In this document: positions 34,378 to 46,547 of the stretch, one piece after another
Layout of the letters: the number at the start of each line of letters is the position of its first letter
Numbering within the stretch: position 1 is the stretch's first letter
Assembly (NCBI GenBank): GCA_037355855.1
Contig: CM074768.1
Coordinates: 1,984,001 to 2,048,000 of the forward strand
DNA: 64,000 bases
Direction: 5' to 3'
DNA from: Pseudo-nitzschia pungens
Lineage: Eukaryota > Bacillariophyta > Bacillariophyceae > Bacillariales > Bacillariaceae
Made by a program: the position numbers and the translations under genes
The notes under the pieces: generated by a model
Told to the model about the DNA's origin: nothing
Seen by the model: only the letters and a program-made list of their open reading frames with translations
Database searches by the model: none

Positions 34378-36935
34378 AAAAAGTTCCCTTCTCCTTTTTG
34401 GATCTTGTCCGTATTTGAAGGTAAAAGGACTTGTACTACATACGTAGTAATTCCTAACAGCTGTCCGTTGGTTCTGCGCGCCTATATACTAATTACGACG
34501 TGAAGTGAAGGACCGCTGTTACGAATTTCGTTGCGACCTTACTCGCAATCCATTGATAAAGTTCCCAACCACCCTCTACGGCGGGCAATTATCGATCTGA
34601 AATCACATACACGGAGTATTGTTATTTTCGGATAAAATTGAATTTAGTTTTTTTCCGATGAAATCAATCGAGTTATACAAATATGCCCTTGGTTCAAATG
34701 GGACGACATTTTTTTTATCGTCTGGTCGCGGCGTAAAAATAGACGGTAAAACCCTCGATTTCGGGCATACTTTTTTACTCGTAAAGACTCATTTGACTAA
34801 AAAATTCGTTGATTCGATTGAGGTTAGATTTTTAATCTTTTTAGTCAAATATTACTCATTTTCCGAAATTCTGGTTCGATTGTTAAAATCTTTTTCGTCA
34901 AATCTCGTGCTTCGCTCCAATGTCAGTACGGTTACGGTAATTACGGTAGCATCAGAGGCTCCTCCTGCGAAGACGAGATGGCTGTGGGACTTCTTGCGCC
35001 AGGCCTTCCGCAAAGGGATCTCCAAAATCGCCTCGGATGCTGGCTGAAGAAAGGGAAGCTACCGCACGACAGAGGGAGCAACAGGAAAAAGGAACATCGA
35101 GTGGAGACCATCGTAGCGGGATGCATGGTAGTAGCACAACAATACAGATGGTACAGCTCCATGGTGATGGCATCCCGGTGGCGGCGGGTGAGGCAACCCA
35201 AGGAAGGAACAGCGTGTCGGTCGGGGAGAGAATCCCCGGAAGGAACAGCAGACGCCCCAGAAAGGAAGAAGTGCATACTAGCAGCGGGGCAGGAGAAACG
35301 TACCGCACCACGCGTCGAAGAAGCCCGCAGCGGAGGGAAGGCATCGGGGCGTGACACAGTGAAAGTAGTTTGCGGTTGAGCTGGAGTTGGAGGTAGGACG
35401 GGGACCGGAATAGGAGGCATGGTATGGTTCGGAGGGGATGCAGGTGGAGCACGGAGTGTGGCACGTGGCGGAGGAGACGCAGCTGGAGTACGTAGTGTGA
35501 TATGAGTTGTAAGAGATGCAGCGGGGGCGCGGGCAGTGGCAGGTTGCAGAATGGACGCATCCGGGGCACGTAATGTGGGATGGAAGATGGAAGATGGAGC
35601 CGGGAGCGACACACGGGCGAGAGCCTGTCGATGGGTGCCAATGCGATGCCGGTGTTTCGTGCGCTGGAACTGGAATTCATCAAGATTGCAGTTATCGGGG
35701 TCGGAAGAAGAGATGGTGGTGGCACCGTGGGTGGCGTCGAGGTAGACCATGTAGGCGACGAGAGTTTTGAGGCGTAAGGTTTAGGACATCATGTATGGGT
35801 TCGAGTGGAATGTCCCGGTTGTCACGGTCTGGGTGGGTGAGACTGGTGACGATGGCGTCACCAAGGAATCGAAATTTGACCCATTGGTGGTGATTGCAGT
35901 CGATGAGAGCTGCACAAACTAGGTTCGTTTCGGAGGCAATGTTAAGGAAATCACGTGTCGGTCAGAGGACGGGAAGGCGTCGTCGACTACATTGGCGTCA
36001 GTGCCAGCGTTCTTGGCGTTTGGTGGCCCATTGTGGCAACGTGTTTGAAAAGCGCGCACGAGTACGAGTGGTCGTTTCGATGGATTGAATTGCTTGATGA
36101 TATCGGGTTTGATTCGATGCGGAAATGGGATTGCTGTGTCGTGTTCGATAGGTACCGTACGGTATGCGGCGCCGGCATGAAGAATCTGTTCGTTCGGTGA
36201 TGACGGTCCGTGTAGGGTGTATGTATGATACGGTGCATGCTGGGGTAGTATATGGAATATACTGAGTATACTGGAGACTGGAGATAGAGGTGCTGGTGCT
36301 GATATGCCAAAGCTGAGGTGCTGATGCTGATATGCCATGGTGACAGTTGTTTTGCCGTTTTCTTCGTTTTCGTACAACGTTCGTCGTTTTCGTACAACGT
36401 TCGTCGGTCGTCGTTCGTCGTTCGTCGTTCGTTTGCGGGAAATAGGACTAACGTGGATGGTGGTTGCTTTGAAATCAGTTGGTGGTTGGATGGATGTTAT
36501 GTGCTACAGGGAGTCCCAGAACTGGTGTAGCAGCAGCAACAAAGGCACGTCGTGTCGGGACGAGCCCGGTGGATACAGCAGTGCATCATTATTATTTTGA
36601 AACAATTCGTTTCTCCCTCGATTCTTGAGGTTAGAGGACCGGAGTGATAATTACTGTTGTGTCCAGCATAAGACGGCTTTGCAACACCGTAGAGAGCTTG
36701 GGGATCCAGCATAAAATTCCCAACAGTTGACACGAGATTTCGGTGTCTCGTTCGTCGTCGGTCCTGTTAATCTTGTAGTAAACCTTAGGATCAGTAATCT
36801 CAAGTTTACCGGTAACTATTCCAGCGCAATCCCACAAAATCCATAGGCCACCGAAGCCTTTTTAAAAAAAGTGCTCTCTACTCCGCACATCGCGTTAGAA
36901 TGTGCCTTACGAAGTACGTGTAGCAGAAACTGGTA
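34378..36935. other. Gene-poor region, possibly decayed mobile DNA
   Basis: 34448-34497 resembles one arm of the hairpin element at 36936-37032. At 34770-34870 there are TTTTTAGTCAAAT-type words related in inverse to 37205-37265. From 34941 to 35750 the minus strand has a 269-codon frame rich in Pro/Ala/Ser with a degenerate repeat of the TLRAPxAS type, and 35760-36050 reads on the minus strand as protein-like pieces (WVKFRFLGDAIVTSLTHPDR) in shifted frames. I suspect remains of a transposon gene but cannot prove it, and call no gene. Confidence 0.35.
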
Positions 36936-37032
36936 ATACTACAAAATTCCTATCAGCTGTCCCCCGGTTCTACATCCTCAACTACTAATTTCTACGGAAA
37001 CCGGGGGACAGCTGATAGGAATTCCGTAGTAT
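36936..37032. repeat. Hairpin element with 34-bp imperfect inverted repeats
   Basis: The inner 25 bases at 36945-36969 (AATTCCTATCAGCTGTCCCC and on) are exactly complementary to 36999-37023. The pairing continues outward past a 2-base mismatch for seven more bases on each side. The loop is 29 bases. A diverged single arm plus loop is found at 34448-34497, so this is a small repeat family, perhaps MITE-like. Confidence 0.8.
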
Positions 37033-38144
37033 GCTGATAGATCCAATCTCCGTTCGTACCTGGTACTCGTAATAGGAATTTTAAGGTTTACCGTAACTTA
37101 CCGTAAGTACATGTATGATAAAAATAGTAATCGTCCCAGCAATCATTCCGTCTTGAAAGTAAGGTTTACTCGTATACGTAGAACAATTGTACCTACTACG
37201 GAAAAAAATCCGACTAAAAAGATTAGGAATCGAACTAATGAATTTTTAGTCCAATGAGTCACACGTCGAAATTAGTACTAAAAAGGACGACACAAATCGG
37301 CGGTTTTGCATCAGATTTTTCCGCCGCCATTAGACGATACGGTGCGTATCTTACCTTACAAGTACTCGTAACTTACTGGTACTAGTGGTCAGAGACGAGT
37401 GAGTGAGCGAGTCGTTTCGTTTCGTTTCGTTTCCGGTTCCCAAACTTCCAACCGACGAGGGAAACGGGAACCAAACCGGTGTGAACCGCGAACCTTGGAC
37501 CGCGGACCGAGGAAGACATCCCGACAACCGACAACCGACAACCGATTGCCATCAAACCGGCAAACCGCAACCGGCAACCGGCAACCAGCCCGGACAAACG
37601 CACTCCGCAAAATTGAACCCGAACCGCAACCACTCACTCACTCACTGGGCTTTTGACCACCACCACCATTGGCATCCACGGAATGAAGGAAGGAATGATC
37701 GAGTACGGTACCGTAGTGAATGATCGAGTATCTTAGTGAATGATTGATTGAGCAAACGATTGAGAATCAAACTCTCGAACGAACGACGGGGGTTTGGAAT
37801 CGAGAAACCCGAAACTCGAACATCGAAACTCGGAAACAATTTGCATTGCATTTGGAATTTGGAATCGACTGGAATTGCTTCGCGATCCCCCTCCCGCCAA
37901 GTTTTTTTTGGTTGGTTTTTGTTTTTGTTTTTGTTTTCTTCGTGCCGAGGTGATGTTCGGCAGGAGACAAGGCAGAATTCGAATAATAGTGCAGTGCAGT
38001 GCAGTGCGGAAGCGAAGCGAAGCAGAAAGAAGAGATCCCGTGGACTTTGGATTTGGCTCGGAGTTGGAGTAACAACGCAATGCATCGCAACCAAAACAGC
38101 AACAACAGAAACAAAAACAGAAACAACTGCAACGGCAACAAACA
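37033..38144. other. Upstream region of the FANCM-type gene
   Basis: Contains TTTCGTTTCG at 37415-37430, an AACCG-rich stretch at 37510-37600, and short frames only. The last ~80 bases before the ATG are CAACAA/ACAAAAACAG-rich, as in 5' UTRs of other genes here. Confidence 0.55.
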
Positions 38145-38883
38145 ATGACCACAAAGAAGAACGAGAATAGTACTGCGACTAAGAAGCACGCCTTCGGATG
38201 GAACTGCAAAAACTGCACCTTTCACCACACCGTGCCGGCTCCGCGGTGCAGCATGTGCGGGGAACTCCGGGGAGCTTCCCGCCGAGAAATGTTCGATTTT
38301 GTTCTGGGAAAGAAAATCGCTCCGAGGGTGGAGGGAAACGTTGTGGAGATTCCCGACAGCCCCGGGCCCACGGGATCCAAAGCCAAAGTCAACTCTAAAG
38401 TCAAACCAAACCGAACAACGAGCACCGCGGAGGAGTCAATCGCAGCGGGTCTTGCTGCCACGAATTCCAATTCCAATTCGAATTCGAATAGCAATTCCAA
38501 TTCCAATTCGAATAGCAATTTGAATAGCAATTCCCATAGCAATTCCCATAGCAATGTTAATGCGAATGCTAATAAGAGTGCCGACAACAACGGCAGCAAC
38601 AATAACCACAACAATAACCACAACAATAACAATAACCATCCCAAACAATCCAGCTTTTCCAAAGAAAATCGGCACAACCACAAACCTCCGGCATTGCTTC
38701 CCAAAGCCAAGGCGTCTGGAACCCGAACTACCACCAATCCATACGCAAACTATTTCAAAGCCAAGCCGGTCCGAAATCCGTACCTGTACTCGTCGGGACG
38801 ATCCAAATCCAAACCAACACCAACACCAAAATTAAATCCGACGTTGAATTCCAACTCCAATTCCAATTCCAATTCGAATCCGG

Positions 38884-38914
<31 letters not shown>

Positions 38915-39277
38915 GCAGCGTATTGTCGGTAACAATCCAAATGACCGGCATTCTGCCGCACAGCATCCCCAACAGCAGCAACCGCATCAGCATCAGCAAC
39001 ATCAAAATCAACATCAACATCAACAACTACATCAACATCAACACCAACACCAACACCAACATCAAAATCAACATCAAGATCAACACCAACACCAACATCA
39101 AAATCAACAACTACAACTACAACAGCCCCATCAGCAGCCAAAGCCAAAACCTCCCCCTCTCCAACAACAACAACAACAACCACCACCACCAAGACAGCCA
39201 CCACGACCGCAAAAACAGCATCCCTTTTTCGACCGGCTAAACGCCAACTCGTTGTCCAACGTTACCATTCGAAAGAG

Positions 39278-39314
<37 letters not shown>

Positions 39315-42300
39315 AAACATCAAAAAAGAAGAAAACCCGGTCCGAGACCGGCCGTCCACCGCTTTGCCTTTGCGGAGGGCCCGGTTCGCCACGATCCCGA
39401 TGCTTCCCTCACGTACATTTACCCAAAGCATCCCGACTTTCCCACCCGGGAATACCAGAAGGAAATCACGGAGACTGCCCTCAACTACAACACGCTCGTG
39501 TCGCTGCCGACGGGACTCGGAAAGACGCACATTGCCGCCGTCGTCATGTACAATTTCTGGAGGTGGTTTGCTCCGCCCACCAGATGCAATGCCAATAATC
39601 ATAGCAATTGCAATGCCAATAATAGCAATTGCAATGCCAATACCAATACAACTACAAATACCAATACTCGAAGAAGCGGAGGCGGGGGCGAGTGCGAATG
39701 CGAGGGCGGCAAGATCTTGTTTCTGGCGCCGACGTTGCCGCTGGTCCACCAACAGATCGAGGCCTGCTACAACATTGTCGGGATTCCCGGGGACGAAACG
39801 GCGGTCCTGACGGGACGCCTCAAGGCGGCGGAACGAAGGGCCTTGTGGAAGACCAAGCGCGTCTTTTACTGCACGCCACAGACGGTACAGAAGGATCTGG
39901 TGGCGGCTCTGGGCTGCGGCGATGGCAACGGCAACAAATGCGACAACAACAATGGCAATCACAATGTTAATCACAATGGCAAAGTTAATCACAATGTTAA
40001 TGTTAATCACAATGGCAATCACAATGGCAATGGCAATCATAATCACAATGGCAATGGAAACGATGCGGACGAAATCGAGGCAGCGAAAATGGACGCGGAC
40101 GTGCGAATCAACAGAGATAAAGACAGAGACAGAGACATTGACCACGCCACGGCACGGGCTTTTTCCCGCGTCGTCTGCCTCGTCCTCGACGAGGCCCACA
40201 AGGCCACGGGGGACTACGCCTACACCAAGGTCATCGATTTGCTGGAAAAGCGGGCCGGCGCCAAGTTTCGCACGCTGGGCTTGTCGGCGACGCCCGGGAC
40301 CTCCATCAAGGCCATACAGGGAGTCGTCGAGGCCCTCCGATCCTGCAGGATCGAGGCCCGGACCGAGACGGATCCGGGGGTCGCGCCGTACCTGCACCAC
40401 AAGCGGACCGAAATCGTCGTTTGTCCCCGCAACACGGTCCAGCGCCTCGTCGGGAAAAAATTGTCCGAACTGGTGGAACCCTATCTCCAAAAACTAAGGG
40501 AGCACAAGCTGCTCCTGTCGTCGACCGGCAACGGCGCGACGGCCGAGACACTGACGGCCTACTCGGTCTTTCGGGCCAAGCAAATCTACGAAGCGAATGC
40601 CAGGGGACAACGACAACGACAAGGACAAGGACAAGGACGACGGATCGAGGGTCCCTTCCTCTCCTGGTTTCACGCGGCCCACGCGCTGATCCAGATCAAG
40701 ACCGACGTCCACCAGCAGGGACTGGGAGTGGTACGGACCAAGCTGGCCCGGCTGAAATCGACGCCGCAGAAGGGCGTTTTGAGCACCGTCGTCAAGTCCA
40801 AGGCCTTTCGGGAATTGTGGCAGCAGGTTTCCGAGGCGACCGGGGGCAACGGTGGGGAGACCGGTACCGATATTGGTACTGGTACTGGTACTAGCACTGG
40901 TACTGGTACTGGTACTGGTACAGGTGGCGGAGAAGAGGGCAGTAACAACCTAAACAACAGCAACAGCAGCAACAACAACAACAACAATCCCAACGGTGCT
41001 GGTCCTTCGTCTTCTCGCCGCATTGCCGACATTTGCGATCCCAAGCTGTCCAAGCTTTGCGAGCTGCTCAAGCTCCACTTTGAGCGCAGCAATGCCGAGA
41101 ATCACTCGTCCCGGGCCATTGTCTTTGCGCAGTTTCGGGATTCCGTCCGGGAAATCGTCGACTGCCTCGAAACGACGCTCAATCCACTGGTCCGATCGCG
41201 GTGCTTTGTGGGACAAAACAAGGGGGGTGGAGCGGGAGCCGGAGCGGGAGCCGGAGCCAACAGCAGCAATGGAAATGGAAATGGAAATGGCAACCATGGC
41301 AGTGGCAATGGCAACAAGAGCAACGCCAAGGAAAATCCCATCCCCGACCGCGTCGCGGGCATGAAACAGGCCGAGCAACAGAAAGCCATTCGTGACTTTC
41401 GGGCCAACGTCTTCAACGTTTTGGTGTGCACGTCCATCGGCGAGGAGGGACTGGACATTGGCGACGTCGACCTCATTGTCAACTACGACGTCATACGGTC
41501 CCCGATTCGGACCATCCAGCGGGCCGGACGGACCGGACGCAAGCGGGACGGACGGGTCGTCTCGCTCGTCGCGGAGGGACCCGAGGAACAGACCCACAGG
41601 AAGCGGATCGAGGGGGAACGCACGCTGGCCAATGCCCTCAAGAATCCCAAAAAGTTTGTCATGGCCAGCCACCACCCGATGCTGCCGGGTCCGCTTCCGG
41701 TGCTGGAGTACAAGAGAATGGAAGTGAAGGACAGGCTGGACCTCGGGTCCGTGGCGGGAGCCCAGCAAATCACGACTCCCGGTTCGAAAAAGGCCCGACG
41801 AGCGGCCTCCGAGAAGAAGAACCGTGCCTGGAAGCTCACGCCGGAACAAGAGGAGGAACGCCGTCGCTTCATGGGCAGCGGACCGGTGGAAGGGCTCCCG
41901 AACGACGTGACCTGGAAAACACTCCGTCGATTCTTTTTGCGGAACCGGGTCGATCCCTCCCAACTGCCGCCGGGAACGCATTGGCAGTCGACACGGTTGC
42001 CCTTGCCCTTGCGGTTGCAGTCGCCGGACCACCAGCGAGAGCGGCTCCTGCAGCAGCGGCGAGAGGTCCGCGAGCGGTTGCTGGGCGAACGAGCGAAATC
42101 GAAATCGAAATCGAAATGGAACTCGCAAAGGCATGGTATGGGGAGGGACGCGAGAATCCTGGACCGGATTCGGCGCAAGCACGGACCGGTGCATTCGGTG
42201 GGCACCGCGCGGAGGGGGTACGAGCGGATCCTCGAGCTCTTCCCGGTCCGCTCGGTCAAGGAATCGGAGGAAAGAATCGCCGCCAACGGCAAGGACAAGG

Positions 42301-45300
42301 ATAGCGACAAGGTCAAGGACAAGGACAAGGACAACCACGAGACTGCTTTTGGGTCGTTTCCCGCTTCTGGGATTGCGAGGAGCACACGGCCATTGGCAGC
42401 CGAGAAGAAAAAGGCCACGATTCCCTCGGCGGCATCCTCCTCCTCCGCTCCTGCTGTCACGACCGGGGGGCTCGCCTTGCCGGGGATACCAAATCGTGGT
42501 TCGACTGCACCAGCAACCAGTAATCACAACGGAACCCTTTCTCCGGCAATGGAGAGCTCCAACGGCGATGCGTCTCTGCCCAGATCGGCCGCGGCAATCG
42601 CGAATGCCGGAAGCACAGCTTTGCCCGCGGACCGATTGCAACACAGAGACCATCCGCCAGTGACTGATAAGGATCGTGGTTCGGATCATCGAACCACGTG
42701 CAGCACGAATGCTAACACCGACAAAGCGGCCCGACACGAATCGGAAGCCTTCTCCGGGAATCCACGAGGCGAGACCGCAACTCCACAGCCCGGAACCGAT
42801 CCCGAGGAGGCCGTGTTTCGGCTGCCCACTCCTCCGCCGTCCTCGGAGGATTCCAGCAGCGGCGGCGGCAGCAGCAGCAGCAGCAGCATCAGCGGAACCG
42901 AATGTGAGCATTCTGTCGCGAAACCCTCGGATCCGGAACAGGACAAGAAGGATCTGTCTCGGCCGCAGACACCCCCGCCTTCTGCCTCGAATCCTTGCGG
43001 CAGCGGCATCAATGAAAATGTACCCCGCACGGAATATATGGATCGTTCTGGTGTACCCTCGCATCCAGAGAAGAAAAAGGAGGCTATTTTTCGGCTCCCA
43101 ACACCCCCTCCCTCCTCGGACTCCAGCAGCGGTGAGGATGACGACGGTGAAAAACAAGACGCAAGCAATGGGGATGGAGAGTCATACGCATTGCCTCTTC
43201 CCTCGATACAGAAAAAAGAAGACGGGGATGGTATTGATGCAATACCCAAACAGATTGCGTTTCGAGCGGTGGCAAACGATGACATCCTGGAACCAGAGCC
43301 GAATCTCACAAAAGTCGAAGAGGAAGCCCCGGACAATCGAGGAATGGGCGCCTCGGAAGTGCCCCTGCCCGAGATGGAGGCACAACCCAAGCAAGAAAAG
43401 TTGGTCTTCCGATTGCCTACCCCACCGCCGTCATCCAGCTCGAGCAGCGATGGGGATGGGGATGGGGATTGCGAAAGCGACAACGATACCGATGTCGAAG
43501 TCGAAGTCAAAGTCATTCCGCACGTTGCGATGGCGATCCCGCCTTATCTCCCACACACAGAGTCACCAAATCGAGCGGGTGTTCGTCGCGAGGAACACGC
43601 AAAGGTCGGGTCGCAAGAAATAGTTCAACATCCAAGCAAACGCATTAGCGAGAACGATCCAGCGGTTGTCAATCTCGAAGATGATCGGTTCAAGCATTTG
43701 GCAGAGGTTGGAGCCGCAGCTGACAAAGGTAAAAGACCAACGCCTTGCGCTAAACCCGCAAAGCTTGTCCTCGGCTTTGATGGCGGAGACGACACTGCTC
43801 TGAGTTTGCTGAAATCGAAATCTGGTAATGTCGGTAGAATCAATCCCCGGGATCTTTCTATTGGTAGCAAACAAGGACAACTTTCGCTCGGGTTCGAGAA
43901 CAAGGACGACCGCGCTCTGAGTTCATTGAAAGCCAAATCCACCTATGCCCAGAAGAGAAATGGAAACAATGTTTGCCACGGGAATCGAAGCGAAGATGGA
44001 GGGGATCTTACCTCCGTTCCGTCCAAGAGTGACAAAACAACGAAAGCAAACCCTCTGAAGACACCGAAAGGTGTCACGTTGAAGACGACCGAGAATGACA
44101 TTCTTCTATCGTCGTTACGCGATAAGAATAAGAAAGAAAACTCGGTCGAGAAGGCTATTTCGTTTGGAAGCCTACTCGTTGAGACCGATAGAAAAAGGCA
44201 AGCTATCCAAATCGATTGTACCAAGAGGAAGAGAGAAGGCGTGGCGGAGAAAAATAGTGACGGTGATGACGATATGCCTTTGAGCTGCTTTAAGAAGAAG
44301 AAAATCACTGCAATGGACTCAAAATCAGAGGATGGAGAACAGGTCCGCAATTCGTCGGAGCTGAATCACTGCGCTTCGAATCTTTCCGATACTCCCGTGA
44401 TCGGCGACAAGCAGGAACCTTTCGGTTCGAACAGCCGTATCTCAGACGATCAGACCAGAAGACGCAGAGTAGTTCAGCCTAAAATCTTGGAGACACCCGA
44501 AAGCACGGCCATCACTCGTTTCAAGGTAAATTCAGCACAATCACAAAGCCCGAGCCAGAACGAAATTGTTAACCACATGAAGTCGGGGAAGAACCGGAAG
44601 CGCCTGCGCATCGGAACAGATGATAGTGACGAAGAAACCGACGGCAAGAAGCTATCAGATACTGTTGGCGATTGCGAAAGCCCTTTCCCTTCTCAAAACA
44701 TGACTCCATCTGTTCCTGTGGACAAATCGTCGTCGAGCGTTCTCGAAGATACGCCCCCAAGAGGCAAGGAATGGGGTTCCGTTCTTTTGAGCAATAACAA
44801 ACGAGGCCTTGGAGGCAGAAAACGAAGTGTGTCCAATTTTTTGACGGATACACCTTTGACGGATACACCTTTGACGGATACACCTTTGGCAATTCTAGAG
44901 GACACCACGGAAGATATTGTTTGCCAAATTTGCACATTGGGTGATTCACTGGATGAAGATTTGATGATATTGTGCGATGGATGCAACCTTGGTTTTCACC
45001 AACTTTGTTACCCGGTAAAAGTGGACGTAACTTCGACGGAACCGTGGTATTGTGACATGTGTAAACATCGTTCGATGAAACCTGTGGCTGGTTCTGACAA
45101 CATCATCTGTACCTACTGCTGCCAGCGGAGCGGGCACCTCAGGAAGGACGGAGCGACATGGTATCATCCTCTGTGTTTGGCGTTTTCTTCAAAAATAACG
45201 TCTGCATCGTGTTGCAAGTGTTCTCTTGTTGGCGCTGTACAATGCAATTCATGCTCGAGCGCTGTCCACCCGTACTGTGCTCTGGATTCGGGCTGGACTA

Positions 45301-46547
45301 TCGTTTGTATCGCATCTACCACTGCCCTTCCCCCCAAATACTCCATCTTTTGTCCGAAGCATGGAGGTAATGCTAGAAATCAATCGACATCGAAATGTCG
45401 AATCATCCGATCAAATGAAAAGGGCATCAATCCTAGTGCTTTGCATCGACGAAAACAACTGAAACGAAAGAAAGCTGAGGTATCGGAGAGCAAGAAAAAA
45501 GAATGCGAAAGAGTTTCTGGCATGCATGCCATCAATGCCGCGAGAGAACAGGAGATAGAGATTCTCGATGATAGCGATGACGACGAAGAAGAAAGAAAGA
45601 TAAAGGAGAAAGAATATCTCAGGGAACGTCGCCGACAAGTCCTGGCTCGGTTTGTCCTAGAGGAGGCAGAGATTGCATCCGACCAGGAAAAGGATGATAA
45701 CGAGAGCGAAGACCTCCGTAGGCTCGAGGAGGAAGAAGAACATCATTCTCAAGACAGCTTTATCAATGACAACCCAGATTTGACACAACATTTTTCGCAA
45801 GACATTCTTGGCGATGTTGATCCTGACGCTGCTAGGACCGAATTTGATTACGCTGCCCTTCGAACCCGCGAAGGGACGGAGTGCATCGAAGACTCCGAAA
45901 ACCTCCATCGCGCACTCGACGCACGTCGGGAACGAGAAATTCAATTCCAAACCCCAAACTTCAATCGCCGCATGATGGGACCACCAAACTCGGCTTCCTC
46001 GTTTCGGACCGAAAACGATGGTTCCGTGCCGTCATCGGAACGAGGTCTCGGGAGAATGCATTTTATTCGCAGCGTCCTGGAACATCATCGACAGGGCGGG
46101 GACTGTGATCAGATCGAGGCGGAATACAAACGCTTGGAAGCCACTGCCGCTGCCGAGGACAGCAGAAACACCGATGCCAAACCACCCTCATCATTGGCAA
46201 TGGAATCTGCGTCATCGGTACTTCCTGGTAATTCTCCGATTGACTTGACGACTCCAGAAAACAACTTGGCGAGTTCTCCCATGCTACAACCGACGGAGCG
46301 AAGTGGGGTGCACACCAATATTGACAGAAAAGCCATACCGAACGATTCTTCTGTTTTGAACAGTACTGGTACACATGCCTCATCGATTTTTCTTCGGGCG
46401 AACGAACCTGCTTTCACAAAGAATGACAACTCCTCCGGTCAAAATGCGGGTAGCAGCTTGACGGCAGAACAACTCGCACGCATTGAAGCCAATCGTCAGG
46501 CGGCTTTGCGTCGACGAGCCCAATTTCAAGCTAACAATAGATCGTAG
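38145..46547 (+). CDS. FANCM/Hef-type DNA helicase fused to PHD and ePHD fingers
   Basis: A single intronless frame of 2,800 residues; start context ACAAACAATGACC. Order: RanBP2-type zinc finger at residues 19-38 (W19, C21, C24, C35, C38); low-complexity Asn/Ser/His/Gln region; SF2 helicase core from ~430 (FPTREYQKEI) with Walker A PTGLGKT at 454-460 and DEAH at 682-685; helicase C domain with AIVFAQFRDSVREIV, TSIGEEGLDIGDVDLIVNYD and motif VI QRAGRTGRKRDG at 1125. The core matches FANCM/MPH1/Hef, which remodel stalled forks and recruit repair factors in the nucleus. Residues ~1400-2250 are disordered, with FRLPTPPPSS repeats. A PHD finger and an extended PHD (Cys/His pattern from C2260 to ~2408) follow, then a basic/acidic coiled segment and DSFINDNPDLTQ. 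No ERCC4 nuclease or HhH domain is seen. Homopeptide inserts interrupt the helicase between motifs I and II. Confidence 0.92.

Noticed and set aside
34941..35750. 269-codon Pro/Ala/Ser-rich minus frame
   Set aside because: Degenerate repeat composition and no domain; may be decayed transposon sequence but not supportable as a gene.
39237..40490. 417-codon minus frame antisense to helicase motifs
   Set aside because: Antisense of the Asn/His repeats and the DEAH region; no independent support.
40950..43157. 735-codon minus-strand frame antisense to the helicase gene
   Set aside because: A shadow of GC-rich plus-strand codons; no domain, while the plus strand has clear helicase motifs.
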